From Tianweitania populi (GTDB lineage: Bacteria; Pseudomonadota; Alphaproteobacteria; Rhizobiales; Rhizobiaceae), in contig NZ_BMZQ01000001.1 in the NCBI RefSeq assembly GCF_014652875.1, positions 1,302,001-1,366,000 of the forward strand: a DNA stretch of 64,000 bases. The letters run 5' to 3'. The translations under genes and the position numbers were made by a program. The notes below the pieces were generated by a model. It was not told the origin of the DNA, did no database searches, and saw only the letters and a program-made list of their open reading frames with translations. Positions 8,098 to 17,509 of the stretch are shown piece after piece (positions within the stretch are counted from its first letter, which is position 1; each line of letters starts with the position of its first letter).

Positions 8098-9915
8098 ATG
8101 ATGTATGCCGACAAATCCCTGGCGCGAGGCGAAGAGATCTCGCAGGAGCGACGCGCCGAGCAGCAGCCCGACACGCGGATTATTGGCCGCATCATTGCCT
8201 GTGACGGCGCCCATGCGACCATCGCAGCCGGCGCCGATGATGCCGATGGCTCCATGCAGTGGACGGTGGGGCGGATGATCTCCGTCAATCTTGGCAAGAC
8301 CCGTACCGTCGGCTTCGTTTATGGCATCGCGACGTCCACGCCGCATTGGGACTCGGGCGTCGAAAACCCAATCGAGGTGAAGATCGAACTGGTGGGCGAG
8401 GTGCGAGATACCGCCGCCGGTCCGGTCTTCGATCGCGGCATCACGGCCTATCCACATCTCGGCGCCATAGCTCATCGCATTCGCGGCCGCGATCTTCAGG
8501 CCGTATATGATCTTGGCGGCCGCCGCGCCATAACGGTCGGCACGCTGAGCCAGGATGCATCCATCAGCGCGAGCGTCGCGATTGATGCGGCGCTGAGCCG
8601 ACACTTCGCCGTGGTCGGCACGACCGGCGTCGGTAAGTCGACGGCCGTATCGCTGCTCGTGCGTAAGGCCGTTGCTGCCCGGCCGGACCTGCGCGTGCTG
8701 ATGTTTGATCCGCACAACGAGTTCACCACTGCCTTTCCCGACAAGGCGCACCGCATCGATCTCGCCAGCCTCGACCTGCCTTTCTGGATGTTCCAACTGG
8801 AAGAGTTTGTGGAAGTCCTGTTTCGCGGCCGCGTTCCGGACACGGACGAAGTCGACCTCCTGCGCGAATTGATCCCGCAAGCCAAGCAAGCCTATCGCGC
8901 AAACGCCCAGGTCGGCCTTATGCGCCGGTCAAGCGACAGCGGCAGCATCACCGCCGACACGCCGATCCCTTATCGTCTCGCCGACATCACGCGCCAGCTC
9001 GACGAGCGGCTGGGCATGCTGGACAGCAAGGAAATGCGCCCGGTTCTGCGCTCGCTGCGCTCCCGCATCGATGCGGCGGTGGCCGATCCCCGCTACCGCT
9101 TCATGTTCGCCTCGCGCCTGATCGAAGACACGCTGCATCGCTCGATCGGCAGCATGTTCCGCGTGCCGCACGAAGGCAAACCTATCACCTGTTTCTCCAT
9201 GGCCGGTATGCCGTCGGAAGTGGTCAACGCGGTCTGCTCGGTTCTCGCCCGCCTCGCCTTTGATCTGGCTGAAGGCAGCGACGGCAAGCTGAAGATCCTC
9301 GTTTTGTGCGAGGAAGCGCATCGCTACATGCCGTCAGACCCCGCACTCGGCTTCGCGCCCGTGCGGCACGCGCTGTCGCGCATCGCCAAGGAAGGCCGCA
9401 AATACGGCTGTTACCTTGGCGTCGTCACGCAGCGCCCGGGCGAGCTCGACCCGACGATCCTGTCGCAATGCTCCACAGTGTTTGCCATGCGGCTTGCCAA
9501 CGAGCACGACAAGGCGATCATCCGCTCAGCCATCTCGGACTCATCCGCATCCACCCTGTCCTTCCTGTCTTCGATGGGCCAGCGCGAAGCGATCGCCTTC
9601 GGCGAAGGCGTGGCAACCACGATGCGTCTGACCTTCGAACAGCAGCCGGCAACGCTTCTGCCGGGACGGCAGGACGATGAAGACACGGGCACTGGTGAAA
9701 GCGACGAGATCGATCTCGCCCGCATCATCGATCGTTTGCGCGCAACACCACGCGCGGAGCAGACCGATCCAGCCGACAACACTTCGCAGCCGCAGCCGGC
9801 AAACCAATCACCCTTCCCATCAGCCGCAGAGCGGATGGCGGCTCCTGTGCTGCGCGAACCCGAACCCTCGCGCTATCTCCGACGCTCTACGGATGGACCC
9901 TTCGGCAAGCTGTAA
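8098..9915 (+). CDS. HerA-like DNA translocase / DUF87 ATPase
   Basis: A 605-residue protein with an N-terminal HAS-barrel-like region (about residues 25-150) and a FtsK/HerA-type motor domain. Walker A GTTGVGKST is at 174-182. Walker B, LVLCEEAHRYMP, is near 400-411, followed by the sensor region GVVTQRPGELDPTI. The HerA family pumps double-stranded DNA as a hexamer, in archaea together with the nuclease NurA. No NurA, SIR2 or DUF4297 partner is adjacent here, and codon use looks like the host core, so I read it as a chromosomal repair-type ATPase rather than a defence gene. The last 80 residues are polar and probably disordered. Its end is 20 nt from the convergent miaA. Confidence 0.82.
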   Translation: MMYADKSLARGEEISQERRAEQQPDTRIIGRIIACDGAHATIAAGADDADGSMQWTVGRMISVNLGKTRTVGFVYGIATSTPHWDSGVENPIEVKIELVGEVRDTAAGPVFDRGITAYPHLGAIAHRIRGRDLQAVYDLGGRRAITVGTLSQDASISASVAIDAALSRHFAVVGTTGVGKSTAVSLLVRKAVAARPDLRVLMFDPHNEFTTAFPDKAHRIDLASLDLPFWMFQLEEFVEVLFRGRVPDTDEVDLLRELIPQAKQAYRANAQVGLMRRSSDSGSITADTPIPYRLADITRQLDERLGMLDSKEMRPVLRSLRSRIDAAVADPRYRFMFASRLIEDTLHRSIGSMFRVPHEGKPITCFSMAGMPSEVVNAVCSVLARLAFDLAEGSDGKLKILVLCEEAHRYMPSDPALGFAPVRHALSRIAKEGRKYGCYLGVVTQRPGELDPTILSQCSTVFAMRLANEHDKAIIRSAISDSSASTLSFLSSMGQREAIAFGEGVATTMRLTFEQQPATLLPGRQDDEDTGTGESDEIDLARIIDRLRATPRAEQTDPADNTSQPQPANQSPFPSAAERMAAPVLREPEPSRYLRRSTDGPFGKL

Positions 9916-9935
9916 GCGCGCAACCTGCTCAGCGC

Positions 9936-10853
9936 CTACTCGAACCCAGAAATCCGCTGCCATTCCTGCCCGAACTGGTTGCGGAACCAAGTCGATTGCC
10001 GGCGCGCATATTGCCGTGTCGCGATCTTGGCGCGTTCGATCGCGTCCGCCAGCGGCATGCGGTCGGCCAACACCTCACCAAGCTCGCGCACGCCGATCGC
10101 CTTCATCGCGGGCACGGCCGGATCGGGCTCGAGCGCCAACAGCGCCGCCACTTCATCCAGCGCGCCGTCTTCCACCATGCGGTCGAAGCGGCGATTGATC
10201 CGCTCGACCAACACGGCGCGATCCGGCTCGATCACCCGAAACGAAGCGCTCGCACGGTCGATCAGCGCCGGGCGGCTATCGGCCTGCCATTCCGAGATTG
10301 AACGGCCCGACGTTTCCAGCACCTCCAACGCCCGCACGATCCGCTGCCCGTCGCCGGGGCGCAGGACAGCCGCCATCTTGGGATCTTCAGCGCGCAGGAT
10401 GCGATGGAGCTTGTCCGGCCCCTCCTCATGCAGCTTGTAGCGCCAGCGGTCGCGGATATGCGGCGGGATCGCCGGCATTTCGGCAAACCCTTCCACCAGC
10501 CCCCGAAAATAGAGCCCGGTGCCGCCAACGAAGATCAGGGGCCGGTCGCCCTGCCGCGCAGCAAGCGCTGCCACGTCGCGCAGCCAGGAGCCGGTCGAGA
10601 ACGCGATTGTCGGCGCAACATGGCCGTAAAGGACGTGCGGCGCTTGTTCGAGATCAGCCTCACCTGGCCGCGCCGTCACGACGCGCAGCACATCATAGAC
10701 CTGCATGGAATCGGCGTTGACGATGAGGGCACCACTTGCCCGAGCCAGCCGCACGGCCAGCGCCGACTTGCCGCTGGCAGTCGGCCCCGCTATCAGGGTT
10801 GCATTGCGGATCAAGCCTGCCGCCGTCCTCGAACTGTCAGCCGAAACGCTCAT
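9936..10853 (-). CDS. miaA: tRNA dimethylallyltransferase
   Basis: A 305-residue enzyme that adds the dimethylallyl group to N6 of A37 in tRNAs reading UNN codons. The P-loop GPTASGKS is at 23-30 from this start, followed by the DSMQVYD substrate segment; the C-terminus has the tRNA-contact motif [10 protein letters not shown]. Length matches the family. Start choice: the ATG at 10853 is closest to the family's N-terminus; a GTG at 10868 would extend it by five residues, and a TTG at residue 14 is also possible. The ATG overlaps the serB ATG on the opposite strand within the tetranucleotide CATG, so each gene's promoter must lie in or behind the other's coding sequence. Confidence 0.94.
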   Translation of the reverse strand: MSVSADSSRTAAGLIRNATLIAGPTASGKSALAVRLARASGALIVNADSMQVYDVLRVVTARPGEADLEQAPHVLYGHVAPTIAFSTGSWLRDVAALAARQGDRPLIFVGGTGLYFRGLVEGFAEMPAIPPHIRDRWRYKLHEEGPDKLHRILRAEDPKMAAVLRPGDGQRIVRALEVLETSGRSISEWQADSRPALIDRASASFRVIEPDRAVLVERINRRFDRMVEDGALDEVAALLALEPDPAVPAMKAIGVRELGEVLADRMPLADAIERAKIATRQYARRQSTWFRNQFGQEWQRISGFE

Positions 10854-11739
10854 GTCCCTCGTCGTCACACTCGTCTGTCATCCCGCGCAGCCCATCCTCA
10901 CCGCTGAAATCGCCAACCGTGTTGCGCAAGCGATCGGCGCCGGAACGGCCACTTGGCTTGCCGAAACCATCGCCTGCGATCTCACGCCAAGTCCCGACCT
11001 CGATAAGACCGCCGTAGAACGCCTCGGCCGTGAAGCTCTAGCCGATCAGCCCATCGACATCATAGTGCAGCCCACGGAAAATCGCAGGAAAAAAATCCTG
11101 ATCGCCGACATGGATTCGACGATGATCGATCAGGAATGCATCGACGAACTGGCGGCCGAAATCGGCTTGAAGAAGCATGTCGCCGCCATCACAGCGCGCG
11201 CCATGAATGGCGAGATTGCCTTCGAGCCCGCTTTGCGCGAGCGCGTTGCCTTGCTCAAGGACCTGGAAACCAGCGTCATCGCCAAGGTGATCGACACCCG
11301 CATTCACCTGGCCTCCGGCGGCCGCACGCTCGTCGCGACGATGCGCGCTAACGGCGCCTACACCGCGCTGATTTCCGGCGGCTTCCTCAACTTTACCAAC
11401 CCTATCGCCGCCGAACTCGGCTTCGATGAAAACCGCGCCAACACCCTGATCGCCGAGAACGGGCGCTTTTCCGGCCTTGTCGCGGAGCCGATCCTTGGCC
11501 GCGAAGCCAAGGCGCAGGCGCTTCGCGAGATTGCCGCCGAACGCGGCGTGACGCTCGCCGATGCGCTGGCTGTCGGCGACGGCGCCAACGATCTCGGCAT
11601 GATCCAACTGGCTGGCAGTGGCGTCGCCCTTCATGCCAAGCCGGTGGTTGCAGAACAGGCGGCCATTCGCATCGACCATGGCGACCTCACCGCCCTGCTC
11701 TATCTCCAAGGTTATAGCCAATCGGATTTCGTCCATTGA
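10852..11739 (+). CDS. serB: phosphoserine phosphatase
   Basis: A 295-residue HAD-superfamily enzyme of the last step of serine synthesis (phosphoserine to serine). The nucleophile motif DMDST is at 86-90, followed by [11 protein letters not shown]; the threonine/serine motif II is in [14 protein letters not shown] and the acidic motif [10 protein letters not shown] is near the C-terminus. The N-terminal 80 residues are the ACT-like regulatory part found in many SerB proteins. An upstream frame to 10705 exists but would run through miaA; the ATG at 10852 is chosen. No clear Shine-Dalgarno is visible. The GNAT gene starts inside the stop codon. Confidence 0.95.
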   Translation: MSLVVTLVCHPAQPILTAEIANRVAQAIGAGTATWLAETIACDLTPSPDLDKTAVERLGREALADQPIDIIVQPTENRRKKILIADMDSTMIDQECIDELAAEIGLKKHVAAITARAMNGEIAFEPALRERVALLKDLETSVIAKVIDTRIHLASGGRTLVATMRANGAYTALISGGFLNFTNPIAAELGFDENRANTLIAENGRFSGLVAEPILGREAKAQALREIAAERGVTLADALAVGDGANDLGMIQLAGSGVALHAKPVVAEQAAIRIDHGDLTALLYLQGYSQSDFVH

Positions 11740-12308
11740 AACCGCTGCGCACCAAACGGCTGATCCTCCGCAACTGGGAAGAGCGCGACCGCGAACTCTT
11801 CCACGAAATCAACTCCGACCCCGAAGTCATGCGCTTCTTCCCCATGCGCCGCGACCGCTCTGCCGCCGATGCGGTGATGGATCGGCTTCAAAGCGAGATC
11901 GAACGCGACGGCTACGGTTTCGCGGCCGTGGAACTGGCGCAGACCGGCGAGTGCATCGGCTTCGTCGGCATTCGCAAGGACCCGCGCATTCTCAGGGTAT
12001 CACCTGACGCAACAGAGATCGGCTGGCGCTTGAAGCGCAACCTTTGGGGCAAGGGTTATGCCACGGAAGCCGCGCGCGAGTGGCTGCGCTTCGGCTTCCA
12101 GGATTTGAGCCTGGAAGAAATCGTCTCCTTCGCCGTTGCCAACAATACATGGTCGCTCGCTGTCATGGAGCGCATCGGCATGTGGCACGACCAGAAGGGC
12201 GACTTCGACCATGAGGACGTGCCCGACACCCACCCGCATCTGAAGCGCCATGCGCTCTACCGGCTAAGCCGCGCTGACTGGAAGAAGAAAAGGGAAGCAG
12301 GGGCTTAG
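11736..12308 (+). CDS. GNAT-family N-acetyltransferase (RimJ/RimL type)
   Basis: A 190-residue acetyltransferase. It begins with the typical L-x-T-x-R-L-x-L-R segment (LRTKRLILRNWEERD, residues 4-18). The acetyl-CoA region is IGWRLKRNLWGKGYATEAA (about 92-110), and the C-terminal motif VANNTWSLAVMERIGM is present. The start is TTG at 11736, four bases inside serB (TTGA overlap), implying translational coupling. RimJ/RimL-type enzymes acetylate protein N-termini or small amines; the substrate here is unknown, and a serine-metabolism link is only positional. Confidence 0.85.
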   Translation: MKPLRTKRLILRNWEERDRELFHEINSDPEVMRFFPMRRDRSAADAVMDRLQSEIERDGYGFAAVELAQTGECIGFVGIRKDPRILRVSPDATEIGWRLKRNLWGKGYATEAAREWLRFGFQDLSLEEIVSFAVANNTWSLAVMERIGMWHDQKGDFDHEDVPDTHPHLKRHALYRLSRADWKKKREAGA

Positions 12309-12372
12309 ACGCTCTTCCGGACTCACTTTCTCAAGCCGCTGAAATGGGGCGATAGCCCTCTACAAGGAAGCG

Positions 12373-12945
12373 ATGATGCTCACCGCCTTGTTGATGTCCC
12401 TCCTCCTGGCGCAAGCCGGAGACACCAACGTGGCACCCTTAGCCGATACCTACCCGCTTCCCTGCACCTACTGGTCCGAGCGCGATCTGGAAACGGTCGA
12501 GCACTGTGCAGCTCAGACAGCCGACGGGTACAGCATCGCCCCTGCCATCCTCGCCGACCTTTCCTACACCGACGACCTCGCCACCATCACCTTCCCCGGC
12601 CACCAATGGTTCTATCGCCATCGCAACGGCCGCCTGGTTGAGGTTCTGACCTACGACAACGGCCCTGACGCCTTTGCGGAAGGACTGGCACGTGGGCGCA
12701 TCGGCGATGATCTCGTCTATATCGACCACGACCTCGACGTGAAAATCAGCGCGCCCTACACATTCGGCTTCCCGTTCGAGAACGGCCGCGCCGATGTCTG
12801 CACCGGCTGCGTCTCCAAGCCGGTCGGCAATGGAGAATACTCCTATATGGCAGGCGGCCTATGGGGCGTGATCGACAAACAAGGTCGAGAAATCGTCAAG
12901 CTGGCACCATTGCCTGAGCAAGGTGAGAAGCCTGCGAAGCCTTGA
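12373..12945 (+). CDS. secreted protein with a WG-like repeat
   Basis: A 190-residue protein with a short N-terminal signal peptide (MLTALLMSLLLAQA) and a likely cleavage after AQA near residue 16. The C-terminal part has LWGVIDKQGREIVK, which matches the WG (KWG) repeat consensus. Two CxxC-like cysteines are at about residue 140 (DVCTGCVS). Function unknown; probably periplasmic. AAGGAAG lies just upstream of the tandem ATG codons, supporting the start. It stands alone, separated by 64 nt from the acetyltransferase gene. Confidence 0.65.
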   Translation: MMLTALLMSLLLAQAGDTNVAPLADTYPLPCTYWSERDLETVEHCAAQTADGYSIAPAILADLSYTDDLATITFPGHQWFYRHRNGRLVEVLTYDNGPDAFAEGLARGRIGDDLVYIDHDLDVKISAPYTFGFPFENGRADVCTGCVSKPVGNGEYSYMAGGLWGVIDKQGREIVKLAPLPEQGEKPAKP

Positions 12946-12974
12946 TGGTCCGCAGCAAACAGGCCGGGCAGGAG

Positions 12975-13154
12975 CTACTTGCGCTTGTGGTCGCCCTTGT
13001 CGCCCTCGCCGGATTTGGCTTCCGTTTTCGCGTGTTTGCGAACGTCCTGCGACAAGGACCGGCCGACATCGACCGATTCCTTGAACTGGCCTTTTTCATC
13101 GCGACGGACATAACGCTTGTCCGTGCCCGTATCGATCAACTCACGCTTGCTCAT
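12975..13154 (-). CDS. conserved small charged protein (59 aa)
   Basis: The product is 59 residues, very rich in Lys, Arg, Asp and Glu, beginning MSKRELIDTGTDKRYVRR. I recall close relatives of this short protein in many Hyphomicrobiales genomes, without a known function. The ATG at 13154 is preceded by GAGG with seven-nt spacing; an upstream in-frame start at 13181 has no such site. The composition suggests an intrinsically disordered or nucleic-acid-binding peptide; that is inference. The degP gene lies 65 nt upstream on the same strand. Confidence 0.7.
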   Translation of the reverse strand: MSKRELIDTGTDKRYVRRDEKGQFKESVDVGRSLSQDVRKHAKTEAKSGEGDKGDHKRK

Positions 13155-13219
13155 ATCGGAACCTCGCTGGTGAACGTACAAAGAACCATCACCAGCACCA
13201 CAGGTTCCATAAGGATCCG

Positions 13220-14794
13220 CTAATCGATCCGCAGCGTTACGAATCGCAGCTCGCCCGTTTTGGAAGCGAGCATCAGCAACGCGTTCTTGCGGCCCTGCTC
13301 CTTCAGCGCCTGCACGCGGTCGAGCACGTCCTTCGGCGACGCCACCGATTCCTGTGCGATCTCGGTGATCACTTCGCCAGGCTCGATGCCCTTCTCCGCA
13401 GCGGCCGATCCCTCGGCCACTTCCGAGATCAGAACGCCCGAAACTTCCTTGGCGATGGAAAAGGTTTCACGCTGTTCGTCGGTCAGCTCGCCGATGGTCA
13501 TGCCGAGCGTCGTGGCATTTTCCACCACATCCGGCTCAGCTGCTTCCGGCGCATCCGTGCCTTCTGCAACCTCGGCCTCCTCGCTGTCTTCGAGGCGGCC
13601 AAGCGTCACCTGAACCGTCTGCTCGACGCCCTTGCGCACGATCACGACGTCCACCGCCTTGCCGACCGGGCTGTCGGCCACAACGCGCGGCAGGTCGCGC
13701 ATTTCGCGCACATCCTTGCCGTCGAACTTCAGCACCACGTCGCCCGGCTGAATGCTGCCATTGTCGACCGGCCCACCCTTGATGACGCCGGCAACCAGCG
13801 CGCCATGAGCGCGGTCCATATTCAGGCTCTCGGCGATGTCGTCTGTGACCGGCTGGATGCGCACGCCGAGCCAGCCGCGCCGCGTTTCGCCAAATTCGCG
13901 GATCTGCGACACCACACCCGACGCCATCTTCGCCGGAATGGAGAAGCCGATGCCGATCGAACCACCCGACGGCGAGATGATCGCCGTGTTGATGCCGATG
14001 ACCTCGCCGCGCATGTTGAACAGCGGCCCACCGGAATTGCCGCGATTGATCGCGGCATCGGTCTGGATGAAGTCGTCATAGGGACCTGAATTGATGTCGC
14101 GGTTGCGCGCCGAGATAATGCCTACCGTCACCGTGCCGCCCAGCCCGAACGGGTTGCCGACCGCCATCACCCAGTCACCGATCCGCATTTCATCGGAATT
14201 GCCGAACTGCACGGATGTCAGCTTGCGCGCCTTGGCGTCGACCTTCAACACGGCAAGATCGGTCTTGGTGTCGCGTCCAACGAGCTCAGCCTTGAGCTTG
14301 CCGCCATCGGCAAAGATCACTTCGATCGCGTCCGCATCGGCGATCACGTGGTTGTTGGTGACGACGATGCCTTCCTGCGCATCGATCACGAAGCCTGAGC
14401 CCAGCGACTGCACGTCGCGCGGACCCTGATTTTGGCCTTCGCGGTTCTTAAAGAACTCGTCGAAGAAGTCCTGAAACGGAGATCCCTCCGGCAGTTCCGG
14501 CATCGGTACAGGCCCCTGGCCCTCCGTACCCGTCACATGCTGGGAGGTCGAAATGTTCACCACCGCGCCAAGCAGATCGTCGGCGAGATCGGCGACGGAA
14601 GCCGGTCCCTGGATCGGCGTCGGCTGCGCCGGCTGCCCCTGAGGTGTCCCGGGAGCAGGCGCCGGTGCGGGCTGTGAAGCGGGCGGCACGGATGGTGCGC
14701 TAAGCTGAGCAAAGGCTGGAGACAAGCCACTCGTGGCGACGAGCGCCACGGCTGTCAGAAGGCGGAGGCTGGTCCGTACCCCGGTTGACGTCAT
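13220..14794 (-). CDS. degP: DegP/HtrA-family periplasmic serine protease (Do type)
   Basis: A 524-residue protein with an N-terminal signal peptide ending near AFAQ. The trypsin-like domain carries the triad: His in VVTNNHVIAD, Asp in TKTDLAVLK, and Ser in RGNSGGPLFN. Two PDZ domains follow (around residues 310-400 and 430-520), separated by an acidic linker. The region after the signal is a Pro/Gln/Ala-rich linker of about 35 residues. It degrades or refolds misfolded periplasmic proteins. It lies 147 nt downstream of the DUF2065 gene at the end of the hflK-hflC cluster, so membrane and periplasmic quality control are encoded together. Start supported by GGAGAAG four nt before the ATG. Confidence 0.93.
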   Translation of the reverse strand: MTSTGVRTSLRLLTAVALVATSGLSPAFAQLSAPSVPPASQPAPAPAPGTPQGQPAQPTPIQGPASVADLADDLLGAVVNISTSQHVTGTEGQGPVPMPELPEGSPFQDFFDEFFKNREGQNQGPRDVQSLGSGFVIDAQEGIVVTNNHVIADADAIEVIFADGGKLKAELVGRDTKTDLAVLKVDAKARKLTSVQFGNSDEMRIGDWVMAVGNPFGLGGTVTVGIISARNRDINSGPYDDFIQTDAAINRGNSGGPLFNMRGEVIGINTAIISPSGGSIGIGFSIPAKMASGVVSQIREFGETRRGWLGVRIQPVTDDIAESLNMDRAHGALVAGVIKGGPVDNGSIQPGDVVLKFDGKDVREMRDLPRVVADSPVGKAVDVVIVRKGVEQTVQVTLGRLEDSEEAEVAEGTDAPEAAEPDVVENATTLGMTIGELTDEQRETFSIAKEVSGVLISEVAEGSAAAEKGIEPGEVITEIAQESVASPKDVLDRVQALKEQGRKNALLMLASKTGELRFVTLRID

Positions 14795-14941
14795 GACACT
14801 TCTCCGATCACCGATGGTCCTGGATCCAGCGCTAGGGATCGTGAGAATCCCGAGCGAAGCAATGGGTGCATGATTGCGAGAAATGAGGCGCGTTTGCGAC
14901 CCTCAATTCTCGCTCACCACATAAATCCTGTGTGAAAGGCG

Positions 14942-15127
14942 CTAGCCCCGGATGACCCAGATCAGCACCACGCCGGCGATCATGGCGACCAACCCGCCGA
15001 TCCGCAACACACCATCGGATGTTCCGCGCACCTCCTCGGCGAGGCGGCGCGCGAAAAACGGAAAGCCGCAATAGATCAGGCCTTCGATCACCAGAACGAG
15101 GCCGATCGCGTCCAGAAAATCGTTCAC
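14942..15127 (-). CDS. DUF2065-family small membrane protein
   Basis: A 61-residue protein with two hydrophobic segments (about residues 3-25 and 42-60) joined by a basic loop (FFARRLAEEVRG). It matches the DUF2065 (YjeT-like) family, whose genes sit next to hflK-hflC in many proteobacteria. Here it starts 12 nt after hflC stops, which agrees with co-transcription. No biochemical function is established for the family. Confidence 0.88.
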   Translation of the reverse strand: MNDFLDAIGLVLVIEGLIYCGFPFFARRLAEEVRGTSDGVLRIGGLVAMIAGVVLIWVIRG

Positions 15128-15139
15128 TTGCGAGAACGA

Positions 15140-16138
15140 TTACTGGGCGGCGGGCGCAGGCGCTGCCGGAGCAGGAGCCGCCGGCGCCAAAGGGGCTGGA
15201 GTTGCCTGCGCAGCCGGACCGGATGCCGTCGGACGAGCAGGAGCAGGCGATGCCGAACCGGCCCCCATCGGGTTCTGGAAGAAGCGGAAGAAGTCCGAAT
15301 CCGGAGACAGGAGCATGGTCGTGCCCTGGCCGTTCAGCGCCTGGTCGTAAGCCGACATCGAGCGATAGAACTCGAAGAACTGCGGATCGCGGCTGAAGGC
15401 GTCGGCAAAGATCTTGGAGCGTTCGCCCTCGCCTTCACCGCGCAGGATCTCGGATTCCTTCTGCGCTTCGGCCGTGATCTCGACGACCTCACGATCGGCA
15501 CGAGCCCGGATCCGCTGAGCCGCTTCACGACCGCGCGCACGCAGGCGCTCAGCCTCGGCCAGACGTTCGGCCTTCATGCGCTCATAGGTCTGCTGCGACA
15601 CTTCCTGCGTCAGATCCGTACGGCGGATGCGGACATCCGTGATCTGCAGGCCGAGTGAGGTTGCGTCGGGACGCAGCTGATCGGCCACTTCCTTCATCAT
15701 GTCACCGCGCTCTTCGGACAGTGCGGCTTCAAAGCCACGCAAACCATAGACCCGACGCAAGGCAGCGTCGAAACGGGTGCGCAGACGCTGTTCGGCCAGC
15801 TGTACGCTACCCGAAACGGCGGAGCGGAAGGTCCGAGCATTTTCGATGCGATAGGCAACGAAGGCATCGACCTCGTAGAACTTGCCGCCCGAAACCTGCA
15901 CGCGAATATTGTCGAGGTCGAAGCGCATGACGCGGTCGTCCACGAGCTGCACATTGTCGGCATCCAGAAAGCCGAAAGGCGCTTTGAAGTAGATACCGGG
16001 CTCGGTTTTCACGTCCACTATTTCGCCGAAGCGCAGAACGATGGCCTGCTGACGCTCATTCACCACGAAGATCGAGGAATAAAGCAGCAGGGCGAGAACC
16101 GCGACGATGATGAGGACTGCGGGAAGACGATTCGTCAT
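15140..16138 (-). CDS. hflC: HflC subunit of the HflKC membrane complex
   Basis: A 332-residue SPFH/band-7 protein with one N-terminal transmembrane segment (about 6-26) and a large periplasmic domain. It forms with HflK a cage around the FtsH protease and modulates its access to membrane substrates. The SPFH domain begins at NERQQAIVLRFGEIV; a long charged helix (EERGDMMKEVADQL through AEAERLRARG) follows. The C-terminal 40 residues are Ala/Pro-rich, an alphaproteobacterial extension. The start codon shares one base with the hflK stop (TGATG), implying coupled translation. Confidence 0.95.
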   Translation of the reverse strand: MTNRLPAVLIIVAVLALLLYSSIFVVNERQQAIVLRFGEIVDVKTEPGIYFKAPFGFLDADNVQLVDDRVMRFDLDNIRVQVSGGKFYEVDAFVAYRIENARTFRSAVSGSVQLAEQRLRTRFDAALRRVYGLRGFEAALSEERGDMMKEVADQLRPDATSLGLQITDVRIRRTDLTQEVSQQTYERMKAERLAEAERLRARGREAAQRIRARADREVVEITAEAQKESEILRGEGEGERSKIFADAFSRDPQFFEFYRSMSAYDQALNGQGTTMLLSPDSDFFRFFQNPMGAGSASPAPARPTASGPAAQATPAPLAPAAPAPAAPAPAAQ

Positions 16139-17361
16139 CAGTTCGACCCTCCCGTGGTCTGGCCGGTTGCCTGGCTATGATTGTAGACCGGTTGCGACGT
16201 ATCCTCCGCGGCCGGGCGGTTTTGCAGCTGAGGCAGCGGCAGATAAGGCACAACGCCCGATCCGTTGCCGCTCGCGCTCGGCTCCACGATCACCTTATTG
16301 GAGTTGCGCAGCACACGCTCCATGGTTTCCAGGAACAGGCGCTGACGGGTCACTTCCGGCGCCAGCGCATACTGGTCGTAAACCGACACGAAGCGCTGTG
16401 CCTCACCCTGAGCCTCCTGCACGACGCGGTTCTTGTAGGCCGCGGCTTCTTCGCGAAGCTGCGCTGCCTGGCCACGCGCCTGGCCGAGCTTCTGGTTGGA
16501 ATACTGGTTGGATTCTTCCACGAAGCGGTCTTCGTCCTGTTCAGCGCGCTGCACTTCGTCGAACGCATCGGCCACTTCGCGCGGCGGTGCTGCGTCCTCG
16601 ATCGAAATCGCATTCACATTGATGCCCGCCTGATACTGGTCGAGCGTACCCTGGATGATGCCACGAACAGCCTCGGCGATGCCTTGGCGATCGTCGCGGA
16701 AAATGTCTTGTGCCGGACGGCGGCCAACGGCCTCGCGCATCGCGCTTTCGGCAACCTGGCGTACCATTTCCTCGGGATCGGCCACCTTGAACAGGTAAGC
16801 GATCGGATCGGACACCTGATAAGCCACGGAGAACCGGACATCGACGATGTTCTGGTCGCCCGAAAGCATCAGACCCGACGTGTTCTGCCCGCCGCGCGCT
16901 TCGCCGATATTGACCAGCTTTTCCGCGATGTTGGCGATCTCGACCGTTTCCACCGGCCACCAATGGAAATGCAGGCCCGGCTCGGAAAGCTCGGCCTTGG
17001 GTTTGCCGAAGCGCAGCTCGACCGCAACCTCGTCAGGCTGCACCGTGTAGATGGACTGGATGGCCCAGAAACCAAGAAGAACGATGGCGATCAAGCCGTA
17101 AAGCGCCGGGCTGCCGCCGAGACCGGTGCCTACCCCGCCGCCATTATTGCCGCCACCGCCACCCGGCAGCGCGCGACGCAGACGATCCTGGCCGCGCCGG
17201 ATGATGTCTTCGAGGTCGGGCGGCGTACCCTGGGGTCCGCTTGGACGGTTGGGCTTTTGCCCCCAAGGCCCGTTGCCGCCGTCACCGCCGCCGCTACCGC
17301 CATTGTTGCTGCCGCCACCCCACGGCCCGCCGCCGCCGTTGCTCTGATTATTCCAGGGCAT
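16138..17361 (-). CDS. hflK: HflK subunit of the HflKC membrane complex
   Basis: A 407-residue SPFH/band-7 protein, partner of HflC. The N-terminal 75 residues are a Gly/Asn/Pro-rich cytoplasmic tail (repeated GGGG, NNGG), a hallmark of HflK. One transmembrane segment is at about 84-104 (YGLIAIVLLGFWAIQSIY), then the SPFH domain from TVQPDEVAVELRFG and a long coiled-coil helix. A 30-residue Pro/Gln-rich tail ends the protein. AAAGGA six nt before the ATG supports the start. It is the first gene of the hflK-hflC-DUF2065-degP cluster, downstream of thyA-folA. Confidence 0.95.
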   Translation of the reverse strand: MPWNNQSNGGGGPWGGGSNNGGSGGGDGGNGPWGQKPNRPSGPQGTPPDLEDIIRRGQDRLRRALPGGGGGNNGGGVGTGLGGSPALYGLIAIVLLGFWAIQSIYTVQPDEVAVELRFGKPKAELSEPGLHFHWWPVETVEIANIAEKLVNIGEARGGQNTSGLMLSGDQNIVDVRFSVAYQVSDPIAYLFKVADPEEMVRQVAESAMREAVGRRPAQDIFRDDRQGIAEAVRGIIQGTLDQYQAGINVNAISIEDAAPPREVADAFDEVQRAEQDEDRFVEESNQYSNQKLGQARGQAAQLREEAAAYKNRVVQEAQGEAQRFVSVYDQYALAPEVTRQRLFLETMERVLRNSNKVIVEPSASGNGSGVVPYLPLPQLQNRPAAEDTSQPVYNHSQATGQTTGGSN

Positions 17362-17509
17362 TCAAGTCCTTTCGAAACACGCCGTGCTTGCGGGGAATTA
17401 TCGCTCCACCACACCCTTGCCATCTCTATAGGCACCCACAGCCACGCTTTCAACGCGACCGAACAACCACTTGGAAGAAGGTTAAGCGCGTGAAGGCGCT
17501 GGACCGCCC

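Noticed and set aside
8098-9915. HerA as part of an anti-phage system
   Set aside because: No partner gene (SIR2, DUF4297, NurA) is adjacent and the base composition is host-like; left as a core ATPase.
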